DNA of 49,665 bases from Imbroritus primus (lineage in GTDB: Bacteria; Pseudomonadota; Gammaproteobacteria; Burkholderiales; Burkholderiaceae), in the NCBI GenBank assembly GCA_000272025.2, contig AKCV02000002.1, forward strand, positions 1 to 49,665, written 5' to 3'. The position numbers and the translations under genes are program-made. The notes under the pieces are model-generated. The model searched no databases and had not been told where the DNA came from. It saw nothing but the letters and a program-made list of their open reading frames with translations. Below, in pieces: positions 33,267 through 40,700 of the stretch; position 1 is the stretch's first letter, and each line of letters starts with the position of its first letter.

Positions 33267-34000
33267 GCTTGCGTCCTCCAGCAGCGGTCTTGCCACGCGC
33301 ACATCCGGCATTCGAAGTGGGTCGGGTCGTTGAAGGCGCGCGGCAGGAGTTCTCCCGCCTCGGTCGCCGTGATGACCTTCACCGCCCGATCCGACATGCG
33401 CTGCGCCAGGGCTGCGTCAAAGGGCACGGCCTCGGTGTAGATCTCCATCGTGTCGGCGTTGAGCGCCGTGAAGATTGCCGGGTGCTCGTGCAGTTCGAGA
33501 TAGGCTTGGTAGATCGCCACTTGCGCGGCGTAGACGGGCTTGGCCACGGCGAGGCGGTTCTTCTCCAGCTCGCGCCAGGACTTGTTGCCCAGGCACTTGT
33601 TCTCCCAGAGCGCGGGATAGGCGAAGCCCTCCGGGCCGCCGACGATGACGCCGTCGATGTGGCCCTGCAGGCGGCCGTCAGCCACCGAGAACCCGAACTG
33701 CTCGCCGTCGGCCTTGCGGGTGCGCAGGTCGAAGCCCGCGTCCCGCAGCCAAGCGACCATGCAGTCCTCCATGACGTGACCGCGCTCGAAGATGCGCAGC
33801 ATCCGGCCCGGGGTGTCGCGCCCGTGGTCGATGGGAGCCTTGGCGTACTCGAACTGCAGCGCGCGCTCGCAGGCCACACCGAGTCGGGACGCACCAAGGT
33901 ACTGGCGTTCGGACTGGCGGGTGCGGGCCTGCTGCATGCCCGCGTCCACCAGGGCGGTGACTTGACCCGAGATGCTCGATGAGGAGTTGAAGTCGATCAT
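33263..34000 (-). CDS. Cas4/AddB-like PD-(D/E)XK exonuclease
   Basis: This 245-residue protein starts at ATG 34000 (MIDFNSSSSISGQV). The nuclease core shows D116 (GHIDG), E133-x-K135 (WENKC) and Q160 in 'YAAQVAIYQ', as in RecB-like nucleases. One N-terminal Cys (C44 in GVACERAL) and three C-terminal ones (C231, C234, C240) give the Cas4/AddB iron-sulfur arrangement. It likely resects ends for recombination with the nearby Sak4-like ATPase and SSB-like protein. The start overlaps the DUF6511-like gene by four bases. Confidence 0.85.
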   Translation of the reverse strand: MIDFNSSSSISGQVTALVDAGMQQARTRQSERQYLGASRLGVACERALQFEYAKAPIDHGRDTPGRMLRIFERGHVMEDCMVAWLRDAGFDLRTRKADGEQFGFSVADGRLQGHIDGVIVGGPEGFAYPALWENKCLGNKSWRELEKNRLAVAKPVYAAQVAIYQAYLELHEHPAIFTALNADTMEIYTEAVPFDAALAQRMSDRAVKVITATEAGELLPRAFNDPTHFECRMCAWQDRCWRTQA

Positions 34001-34485
34001 GGCTTCTTCCCCTTCGGATCTTCCCAAGGCAGGTCGTCCTCCAGATCGGCGAACGGGTTGGCCAGTGGATCGGGTGTGGGCGTCATGCCACGCACCGCCG
34101 GGTACTTGCTCGCCTCGTGGTGCTCGACCATCGCGTCCGTCCAGCAGGTGACGATGGCGTCGATCACCTGCAGCGCCTCGGCTTCGGAGTAGTCGCCCAG
34201 CGGCTTGGCAAAGCCGATCTCGCCCGCGGCCTCGCCGAAGGCCTTGAGGCACTGTTTCATCGCGGCCAGTTCGACATCAGACGGATCGATCATGGCGACC
34301 TCCTTGATGTCGATGCGACCGTCCATGACCCGCAGCCAGTTGCCGTACAGCGCGTGAAACGCGTTCTGGCAGCGCTGCGAGCAGAACACCCAGTCGATGG
34401 GATAGCGCCGGGGATCGCCGACACCGTGACGGTTGTCGGTGTGGCCGAAGCCCCGGGCCTGTCGTTTGCAGACCCAGCATTTCAT
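33997..34485 (-). CDS. DUF6511-like zinc-ribbon protein
   Basis: This 162-residue protein has an N-terminal zinc-binding motif, CWVCKR at residues 3-8 and 'FCSQRCQNAFHALYG' near 34-48 (CxxC...CxxxC). The rest is helical with an acidic, Pro-rich tail (FADLEDDLPWEDPKGKKP). The family resembles DUF6511 of phages. Function unknown; location in the replication/recombination cluster suggests DNA work. It is coupled to the nuclease gene by a four-base overlap. Confidence 0.75.
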   Translation of the reverse strand: MKCWVCKRQARGFGHTDNRHGVGDPRRYPIDWVFCSQRCQNAFHALYGNWLRVMDGRIDIKEVAMIDPSDVELAAMKQCLKAFGEAAGEIGFAKPLGDYSEAEALQVIDAIVTCWTDAMVEHHEASKYPAVRGMTPTPDPLANPFADLEDDLPWEDPKGKKP

Positions 34486-34494
34486 CTGCCCCCC

Positions 34495-35121
34495 TCACTG
34501 AGCCCAGGACGGTTTGCCCGTCACCGGCGCGCGTTGCGGGGTCGGGGCTGCGTAGGTGGGAGCCGCCTGCGCCGGGGCACCGGAGGTACCGCCACCCGGC
34601 TTGGCCTTCGCCGGGACACCCATCAACTTGGCGTAGTCGGGGTGATCGGGTTCGACCGCGATCTTGACGACGTTGCGGTCTTGGCCCTTGGCGTCCTTCT
34701 CGATGTCCACGCGAGCCAGGAACTCCAGGCCATCCAGTTCGTGGAAGCCCTGAATGCGGCGCGCAGCAGCGGCCTGCGGGCTGTTGTCCTGCGGGTGGAC
34801 GTTTCGAGCGCTGTTAAGCGCGGCGCGGATGAAGCTGCGCCCCATCTGGCCCCAGGTCGGCCCCCTCTTGGAGTGCAAGCCGATGTTGCTCCACATCTTG
34901 CGCTTGGCGTGGTCACCAGCGGTGACCACGAACTCGGCGGCGAGATAGATGGAGCCGGTCTCGAAAGACTCGGTGGCGTAGCCACCGCCCCAGCCTTGCT
35001 CGGGATCGTCGTAGCCACCGGGCTTGATGGTCATGCGCACCGGGACAACGGTGCCCTTGGGGATCAGATCGAAGCCGGATTGCTGGGCGTCAGCGTCGTT
35101 GAAGTCATTCCATGCAGTCAT
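34495..35121 (-). CDS. putative phage single-strand DNA-binding protein
   Basis: This 208-residue protein starts at ATG 35121. It begins TAWNDFNDADAQQSGFDLIP and has a beta-rich core (VVPVRMTIKPGGYDDPEQGW; YLAAEFVVTAGDHAKRKMW), then a Pro/Ala-rich C-terminal tail ending KPSWAQ. The layout (OB-like core, disordered tail) and its place between Sak4-like ATPase and nuclease genes suggest an SSB of the DUF669-like kind. No sequence motif proves it. Confidence 0.6.
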   Translation of the reverse strand: MTAWNDFNDADAQQSGFDLIPKGTVVPVRMTIKPGGYDDPEQGWGGGYATESFETGSIYLAAEFVVTAGDHAKRKMWSNIGLHSKRGPTWGQMGRSFIRAALNSARNVHPQDNSPQAAAARRIQGFHELDGLEFLARVDIEKDAKGQDRNVVKIAVEPDHPDYAKLMGVPAKAKPGGGTSGAPAQAAPTYAAPTPQRAPVTGKPSWAQ

Positions 35122-35126
35122 TGCGA

Positions 35127-35966
35127 TTACTCCTGAGATTCGATGTGTGTGGGGGTGGCGGCGCTGACGGGCGATGCGCCCGCGCACTTGGCGATCAGCG
35201 CGCCGAGATGCGGCGGCTCCAGCAGGTCGAGGCGACCGCTGCGGTCTTTGGCCGGGAAGCCGTAGGGATTGAGGGTGTGCGTGACGAAGGCGCGGTAGGC
35301 ACTGCCGTCGTCGGCCTTGATCTCGGCCAGCGTCACGACCTCATCGACGATGCCGGGCAGCTCCAGACTGGTCTTGCTGCCTTCGATCTGCGGCACGAAC
35401 ACCTTGCGGTTGTAGTCATCCAGGCGCTCGTCGAGGATGGCCACGAAGATCACGTTCTTGCCCCGAGCGTGCTGCAGGTGAGTCAGGGCGCCGACCATCT
35501 CCTGGCCAAGCAGCCCGTAGGCTGCGCGCAGGTCGGGCTTGCCGGAGCGGTCGCTGACCGCGCCGGGCTGCGTCTTGCACCACGCAAAGCACTGGCGGGA
35601 CAACTGCGTGATCGAGTCGAGGAAAAAGGTCTGGTATCGCTCGAGCTGGGCCGGATCGCCGAACTTCACGACGACGTGGTCGTAGTGCGCCTGTGAGAAC
35701 GCGCTCTCCGGCGGCAGCGACTTGTCCGGGCCCGCGAGGAATACGAAAAAGTCTCGGCTCTCGGGCCAGGACGCCGGGCGGATGGCGTCGCCCGGCCAAT
35801 CGGCCACGGCCAGGTCACCCGCCTCGATGTCGAGGAACAAGGTGGTAGCCGGATCGAGGTCTTTGAGCCGGGTAGTCTTGCCGATGCCAGACTTGCCCAG
35901 CATCAATAGCTTCACACCCTTGCGCTCGGCCATGCGCTGCTGCGCCGAAATGATCGGGAGGGACAT
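35127..35966 (-). CDS. RecA-like ATPase of the Sak4 type (AAA_24)
   Basis: This 279-residue protein starts at ATG 35966, whose A overlaps the BRO-N stop. Walker A is LGKSGIGKTT at 23-32, and 'ATTLFLDIEAGDLAV' plus 'FFLDSITQLSRQ' give Walker B-like strands. This is the AAA_24/Sak4 family of phage single-strand annealing recombinases, which work with an SSB. The neighbours provide a likely SSB and an exonuclease, making a full recombination set. Confidence 0.85.
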   Translation of the reverse strand: MSLPIISAQQRMAERKGVKLLMLGKSGIGKTTRLKDLDPATTLFLDIEAGDLAVADWPGDAIRPASWPESRDFFVFLAGPDKSLPPESAFSQAHYDHVVVKFGDPAQLERYQTFFLDSITQLSRQCFAWCKTQPGAVSDRSGKPDLRAAYGLLGQEMVGALTHLQHARGKNVIFVAILDERLDDYNRKVFVPQIEGSKTSLELPGIVDEVVTLAEIKADDGSAYRAFVTHTLNPYGFPAKDRSGRLDLLEPPHLGALIAKCAGASPVSAATPTHIESQE

Positions 35967-36724
35967 CACGCCACCTCCTTCAACTGCTCGGCGACCGCCG
36001 GATTCCAGAGGATCTGGTAGCCGCTGTGGCCGTTGCGTGAGTACGGCATGGCCTCGGCCCAGGCTTCGCCCGCCTCGGTCAGCTCCCACTCGTCACGGTC
36101 GTTGCGGAACTGGAAACCGCGCGCCGCCAGCAACTGGTTCGTGGCCTTGGCGGAACGGCCTAGCAACTTGCCGAGCTGGGTGGCGTTGAGCGAGCAGATC
36201 GGTTCGTTGGCGGCAGGCAAGGCGCGGCGCAGCACCTCGGTGGTGAGGCCCGTGTTCTCCTGGATGCAGGTCAGCGTCGCCGCCATCGCGATGCCGGTCG
36301 TGACGCCCGGCACTTTGGCGACCGCCTCTCCGATCAGCAGGATCGCGCTCACGCGGTCGTGGGTTGGCGCGGGCAAGGCCGCCAGCGTGCCGGGGCCGGA
36401 GTACGCGCCGGTCTTGCGGATCGCGGGCAGCACCTCCCCGGTCACCCAGCGTTTGAAGCGTTTCGCGGCGTCCTTCGTGCTGCCGAGGATCAGCGCGTAG
36501 AGGCCCGATTCGTTGATGTGGTTTTGGCGCTGGCGACCGCCTGCGGTGAGGGTGTCCAATTTCTGGACGTCCTCGGGATCGACGTGGGATTCAATCGCCT
36601 GACGTGGATTGCCGAACTCCAAGACGGCGCAGACGTCGCTGGCGTTGAACCACGGCTGCCGGAGATCGTCGACCTGCACACGCACGGCGTGCGCTTCGAA
36701 CTGGAACGGAATGATCGAGCTCAT
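35966..36724 (-). CDS. BRO-N domain antirepressor-like protein
   Basis: This 252-residue protein starts at ATG 36724. Residues 5-105 match the BRO N-terminal domain (PWFNASDVCAVLEFGNPRQA; then 'NESGLYALILGSTKDAAKRFKRWVTGEVLP' in two parts). The C-terminal half has a second DNA-binding region (LGKLLGRSAKATNQLLAARGFQ). BRO-N/antirepressor proteins relieve prophage repression or act in early regulation. The rest of the much longer open frame upstream is shadow. It is coupled to the Sak4 gene. Confidence 0.85.
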   Translation of the reverse strand: MSSIIPFQFEAHAVRVQVDDLRQPWFNASDVCAVLEFGNPRQAIESHVDPEDVQKLDTLTAGGRQRQNHINESGLYALILGSTKDAAKRFKRWVTGEVLPAIRKTGAYSGPGTLAALPAPTHDRVSAILLIGEAVAKVPGVTTGIAMAATLTCIQENTGLTTEVLRRALPAANEPICSLNATQLGKLLGRSAKATNQLLAARGFQFRNDRDEWELTEAGEAWAEAMPYSRNGHSGYQILWNPAVAEQLKEVA

Positions 36725-36726
36725 GA

Positions 36727-37008
36727 TCAGCCCTCCCACGAAACGTCGGCGATGCGGTCGGCCCCACGCGCGGCGCGCTTGCGCACCTCGGTGTGGAGTT
36801 CCTCCAGCGCGGTGCGGCGGCGACTGAGCGCCAGAGATTCCGCGTTGGCCGTCTGGATGGCGAAGGCCAGTTCGTCCACCGTGGCGGCGTCGAGCGCGAC
36901 AACGATTTCCTGGCCGTCCGTGCGCCGATACCGGATTTCGTCGGGAAGGTGATCGCCGTAGATGGACGGCAGCTGCTGGCGCAGCGATGCGATGAGACTG
37001 GTGCTCAT
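36727..37008 (-). CDS. small early phage protein, 93 residues
   Basis: This protein lies two bases from each neighbour. It has an N-terminal amphipathic segment (TSLIASLRQQLPSIYGDHLP), a strand part (EIRYRRTDGQEIVVALDAA) and an Arg-rich C-terminal helix (SRRRTALEELHTEVRKRAARG). I do not recognise it. Being in the middle of the early operon, it is expected early after infection or induction. Confidence 0.65.
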   Translation of the reverse strand: MSTSLIASLRQQLPSIYGDHLPDEIRYRRTDGQEIVVALDAATVDELAFAIQTANAESLALSRRRTALEELHTEVRKRAARGADRIADVSWEG

Positions 37009-37010
37009 GG

Positions 37011-37490
37011 TCAGTACTCCGAATCGAGGGAAAGGGTGAAAGACGGCTTGCCGGAATCCACGGTGCGGGCGGCGGCGAACTGCTGTTGCAGCGCCGGTGG
37101 CCAGTTCGTGTAGCGGGATTCGGAAACGGAGAGCTTGATATCGAGGTAGCCCTCGACCTTCTCGCCCGAAGCCACGATGCGCTCGGCGATTTCGCCCAAC
37201 TGCTTCTGGTTCCAGCTGACCTTCTTGGGCACCTCGAACTTGATACGGAGCGGGCCGTCGCTGATGTGGGTGGTGCCGAAGTCGCGGCCGGATTCATACA
37301 GCGCTGCGCGGGCCTGCTCGCCGTAGCACTGATCCAGCGCGGCGTCGAACTTGGTGCGGGCCTTCTTGAGCCAGTCGATGGCAGCGTCGAGGTTCTTGTC
37401 GACCTCGCGCTTCTGCGCGGGCGGCAGCGCGGCCAATTGGCTGACGGACATCTCGGCGATGTCGGCGGGGAAGATGGTCAGATCGCTCAT
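37011..37490 (-). CDS. early phage protein, unknown function, 159 residues
   Basis: This protein starts at ATG 37490 (MSDLTIFPADIAEMSVSQL). The first 60 residues are helical with a coiled-coil feel (QKREVDKNLDAAIDWLKKAR), the rest is beta/alpha (GPLRIKFEVPKKVSWNQKQL). No catalytic motif. It follows the small HTH gene by 11 bases and precedes the 93-aa gene by two. Similar proteins occur in early operons of betaproteobacterial phages, to my knowledge without assigned function. Confidence 0.65.
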   Translation of the reverse strand: MSDLTIFPADIAEMSVSQLAALPPAQKREVDKNLDAAIDWLKKARTKFDAALDQCYGEQARAALYESGRDFGTTHISDGPLRIKFEVPKKVSWNQKQLGEIAERIVASGEKVEGYLDIKLSVSESRYTNWPPALQQQFAAARTVDSGKPSFTLSLDSEY

Positions 37491-37501
37491 GGCCGTCCTC
37501 C

Positions 37502-37765
37502 TCACTGGTACGCCCGAGCGAAGGTCGAGTAACGCGAGACGCGCCGCTCGAAGGCTTCGATTTCGGAGATCAGGTAGGTGACGCGCGCCCCGAACTTGCA
37601 GAAGACGGGGCCGAGCTGCTCCTGCCGCCAGCGGCGGAGGGTTTTGACGGAGAGCCCCCAGCGGGCGGCGAGCTCGTTTTCGTCGAGGGCAATGCGCGTG
37701 GCAGCGTCCTGACGTGGCCGGGAAGCGTCCCGGCTGGATTGAACTGATGAGACTTGGTTTCGCAT
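37502..37765 (-). CDS. HTH DNA-binding protein at the head of the early operon
   Basis: This 87-residue protein is called from ATG 37765 because AGGAGG lies nine bases upstream; ATG 37795 has no such site. The HTH (ENELAARWGLSVKTLRRWRQEQLG, in two parts) is followed by 'GPVFCKFGARVTYLISEIEAFE', the pattern of small MerR/AlpA-like excisionase or Cox-like proteins. As first gene of the early operon, it may regulate it and may use the ACCTAG repeats just upstream. Both roles are inferred. Confidence 0.8.
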   Translation of the reverse strand: MRNQVSSVQSSRDASRPRQDAATRIALDENELAARWGLSVKTLRRWRQEQLGPVFCKFGARVTYLISEIEAFERRVSRYSTFARAYQ

Positions 37766-37817
37766 TTCGGTATGCCTCCTATTCAGAGTGGGCATACCGA
37801 ACTATCCGGATTACTTT

Positions 37818-37856
37818 CTAGGTGGTCTCAAGGCCATTTCTAGGTCAACTCTAGGT
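37818..37856. promoter_or_regulatory. three phased CTAGGT repeats (operator-like)
   Basis: CTAGGT occurs at 37818, 37840 and 37851, spacings of 22 and 11 bases, so all three face the same side of the helix. They lie about 50-90 bases upstream of the first early gene (start 37765, minus strand, where they read ACCTAG). This is a typical arrangement for a cooperative regulator of the early promoter. Confidence 0.6.
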
Positions 37857-37870
37857 CAGGATGTAGAAGC

Positions 37871-37901
37871 AAAACGGGCCGCCCAGTGGGCAGCCCGTTT
37901 C
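37871..37901 (-). terminator. terminator after the 735-aa gene
   Basis: A strong hairpin (AAACGGGC ... GCCCGTTT, with inner GCCC/GGGC pairing) lies 25-55 bases beyond the stop of the 735-aa gene and is followed on the minus strand by TTTTGCTTC. It separates the accessory cassette from the early operon. Confidence 0.75.
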
Positions 37902-37924
37902 CCGGAATTGCATCAAGCCGAAAC

Positions 37925-40132
37925 TCAGACGAACAGCGTCCATCCTCGCGTTTTGTTTGGCGGGTGGCCCAGGTATGATTTCCAGGTCTCACCTTGGAAT
38001 GCCTGCGCCGGATGGTTGTAGCTCATTCCCTCAAAGAGAGCCTTGTTTTGCAAAACCGGGTTGTTTGATTTATGGGCCTTGACGAGACGATCCAAGATCG
38101 TGACTTGTTTACCCAGCAACGGCCACGGCGCTTTTCCGGGGATGATCAACGTTGCGCTTTCCTGATTGATGAGATCGTTGTGGATAATCAGATCGACCGT
38201 TGTGGCCGCGAGCGCGCGCTGTTTGCCGTCCGATAGAGCGCGGATCAGTCGGTCTTTATCGATTGCGATTTCTCCGGCATTCGTGCCTAGGACATCGCCA
38301 AGCCAGACGACCACGTTGGCTCCCAGGTATTGAGGGCTGAATTCCGTGGCGGTCAGGACAATGCCGTAGCCCACTTGCCTTTCGCCTCGAAGATATGCAT
38401 CGGCCTCAGCCAATGTATCGAGCCGATTCAAACGGCGGGCGAGAAAGACAGCCACATCCTCGTCGCCGACGACCAGCGCTCCCAGTTTTGTGACAGCAGC
38501 ATCCGCCTTGATTCGTTGGCCGATCTGCATCGCTCCACGTAGCCCTTTGACGACGCGCTCTGCGACCCAACCTCTCATCACTTCGAAGCGTTCAAGTTCA
38601 ACGGGATCGATCTCGATGGTTTGGTGAGTGACGGGATCGTCAGCGACGAGAATCGCACCTTTTGCCCAAACGGAAAGATGCATCGTCGTCCCGTCGTCAC
38701 GCAGACGTGTGACATCCGTCGCGCGGCCCATTGGCTTCAGGAATCCGCCGGCGCGCAGCATTTCAATGTCCGCTCCCCATTGCTCGAGGACACTTCGCCG
38801 GACTTCACGATCCTCGGCTTCGTAGAGCTTGAGTAACGTATCGAACAGGTTTGCCTCTTCGGATGCACTGAGCGGAACGACGCGCTTCATGATCCCGTAT
38901 CGCTCAAGGACACCGAAGCCGAGTTCCCGCTCATTTGGATCACGCCGACTGCCGAGATTACATCGATTCGGTGTGCTCAGAGTGATCGGGAGATTGATCT
39001 CCTTGTTCTCTTTCATGAATCGCACGTTGATAACCACGCGGCTGATCAACGACGCGCTCTTGAAAATGTGGTTGTCGCCGAGCGTATCTTTGGCGGCTTC
39101 ATCGATGTCATCGTTCTTGTCGACTTTCAGTGATACCCGCCGCTTGAAATTCTGCGGTCTCGCCTCGGCCTCCACCACGCGGACGTCGATCAGGTCGAGG
39201 TCTGCCACCGGCTCTTGTGGTAGCGAGAGGGAGCGATAGAAACGACGGAGGTTGTACTGGCGCATGGAAACCGGTCTGCCCGACAAGTCCGTGTTGACGC
39301 CGGTTTCGGCAAATGACGACGCGATCAGAAACCGACTGGATTCCTGTTCGGAAAATACTTCAACCGATTTCTTGTCGGGTTGAAAAAGTAAGGTCGCCTC
39401 GACTGGAGGGCGGTAGTAAATGGGAGCCGTCGAGAGATCTTCGCAAACCTGCTGAATGCTATTCATCTCGCCAGCGTGGCGAATCAAGAATAGATGTACG
39501 GGGACGACGTCGCCATTCGCTTGCTTCTGATCAAAAGGAAGATATTGAACCAGGCAGCGTCCGTTTGTACCGAGCCGTTCCTGAAGCACGGTTTCTAGCC
39601 GAACACGTTTCTCTTCCGTCCATTCGAAGCCGCTGACATCGTCGCAATCAAGATCGAAAGCCTCGTAGAGTTTTCCGTAATTTCGATGGTGCTCGGCGTA
39701 GAAATACTTTTCGGCGTCATCAAACAGAGCGGGCGCTCGAAGGTAGATGACGGTGGCACGACCAAAATGGTCTTGCTGTGCGTCGTATTCGGTGACAGCC
39801 GATTGCTGGTCGTCGTCGTGCAGGTACAGATTATCACGCACCGATTGGATGGCCTCGACGCCTTTGCCTTCCGACAAGGTAATGATGCGGCGTGCGTGCC
39901 CATCGAGTGGAGCAGACACTTTCACATCTAGGCCAACGCAGATGTCTAGAACCTCGAAGCGAAAATCCTTGTTGACACCATTCAGTGCTGGGCCATCTGG
40001 CCATTCGACGGATGCGAACGCCTGAGCATTCTGACCATTTCCATGCTCGGTTAGGAGTTTTCGGATGGCCTCGACAGGAGCGACTTCAACAAAGCGATGG
40101 AGGGAAGGAATATTCTTGTACGTTTTGATCAT
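37925..40132 (-). CDS. large protein of unknown function, third gene of the XRE-ImmA/PIN cassette
   Basis: This 735-residue protein starts at ATG 40132 (MIKTYKNIPSLHRF); the 107-codon extension overlaps the PIN gene and is rejected. I recognise no domain. It has an acidic N-terminal third, a strand-rich middle (LISRVVINVRFMKENKEINL) and a C-terminal part with 'GALVVGDEDVAVFLARRLNR', 'TATEFSPQYLGANVVVWLGD' and 'TTVDLIIHNDLI'. No Walker, HKD or transmembrane segments are obvious. Base composition is clearly AT-richer than neighbouring phage genes, suggesting separate acquisition. Probably an effector or sensor of a defence or exclusion system. Confidence 0.75.
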   Translation of the reverse strand: MIKTYKNIPSLHRFVEVAPVEAIRKLLTEHGNGQNAQAFASVEWPDGPALNGVNKDFRFEVLDICVGLDVKVSAPLDGHARRIITLSEGKGVEAIQSVRDNLYLHDDDQQSAVTEYDAQQDHFGRATVIYLRAPALFDDAEKYFYAEHHRNYGKLYEAFDLDCDDVSGFEWTEEKRVRLETVLQERLGTNGRCLVQYLPFDQKQANGDVVPVHLFLIRHAGEMNSIQQVCEDLSTAPIYYRPPVEATLLFQPDKKSVEVFSEQESSRFLIASSFAETGVNTDLSGRPVSMRQYNLRRFYRSLSLPQEPVADLDLIDVRVVEAEARPQNFKRRVSLKVDKNDDIDEAAKDTLGDNHIFKSASLISRVVINVRFMKENKEINLPITLSTPNRCNLGSRRDPNERELGFGVLERYGIMKRVVPLSASEEANLFDTLLKLYEAEDREVRRSVLEQWGADIEMLRAGGFLKPMGRATDVTRLRDDGTTMHLSVWAKGAILVADDPVTHQTIEIDPVELERFEVMRGWVAERVVKGLRGAMQIGQRIKADAAVTKLGALVVGDEDVAVFLARRLNRLDTLAEADAYLRGERQVGYGIVLTATEFSPQYLGANVVVWLGDVLGTNAGEIAIDKDRLIRALSDGKQRALAATTVDLIIHNDLINQESATLIIPGKAPWPLLGKQVTILDRLVKAHKSNNPVLQNKALFEGMSYNHPAQAFQGETWKSYLGHPPNKTRGWTLFV

Positions 40133-40166
40133 TATTCTTGGTTCCAGGAAAAACTCCCGCCTCCCG

Positions 40167-40688
40167 TTACGGCAGGATGCCCATTCGAATCTTGGTCTTG
40201 ATGCTCGACAGCCAATCCTCGCGGTACTGCAAGGCCAGCGCGTCGAGGTTGGCGCGACCGACGCCAGCCTTTCTTGCCAGATCCTCCAACGACACCGCGC
40301 AATCGAGCCAGCCCAGGCCGTGGGATGCGACCAATGCCGCCTTGTCGGCGGTGGTGACGACGACGATGGCAGAGGGCAGCAGCTTGTTGGCGAGCAGCCA
40401 TGCGAGGAGGTGTTTCTCGCCGTCGTCGAGCGTGCCGCAGGAGGGATGGGCAAGTACCAGCGCCGCGATCTCCTTGCGTGTCACCGGATGCTCGCCGGCG
40501 AGTCCTGCCCTCAGTTCTGCGGGAGGGACCGCAACATGACGAGGATCACCGGGGTTGCCGGTCAGCGTTTCCTCGACGCATTTCTGGACCGTCTCGATGG
40601 CGAAATGGCTGCTGATCGCCGTCCAGCAGCCGGTGCGGAAGGATTCGAGAATGACATTGGTGTCAGCAAAGACTCGGGTTTTCGGCAT
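40167..40688 (-). CDS. PIN-domain ribonuclease-like protein
   Basis: This 173-residue protein starts at ATG 40688 with GAGGTG upstream. PIN hallmarks are D9 in FADTNVILE, an acidic 'TLDDGEKHLLAWLL' (D88/D89, E91) and D115 in VVTTADKAAL. PIN proteins cleave RNA and are common toxins. It lies 12 bases after the XRE-ImmA gene and 34 before the 735-aa gene. XRE-ImmA plus a PIN protein resembles DUF4411-type toxin pairs, so a toxin-antitoxin or abortive-infection role is likely but unproved. Confidence 0.8.
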   Translation of the reverse strand: MPKTRVFADTNVILESFRTGCWTAISSHFAIETVQKCVEETLTGNPGDPRHVAVPPAELRAGLAGEHPVTRKEIAALVLAHPSCGTLDDGEKHLLAWLLANKLLPSAIVVVTTADKAALVASHGLGWLDCAVSLEDLARKAGVGRANLDALALQYREDWLSSIKTKIRMGILP

Positions 40689-40700
40689 ATGGTCCGCACC

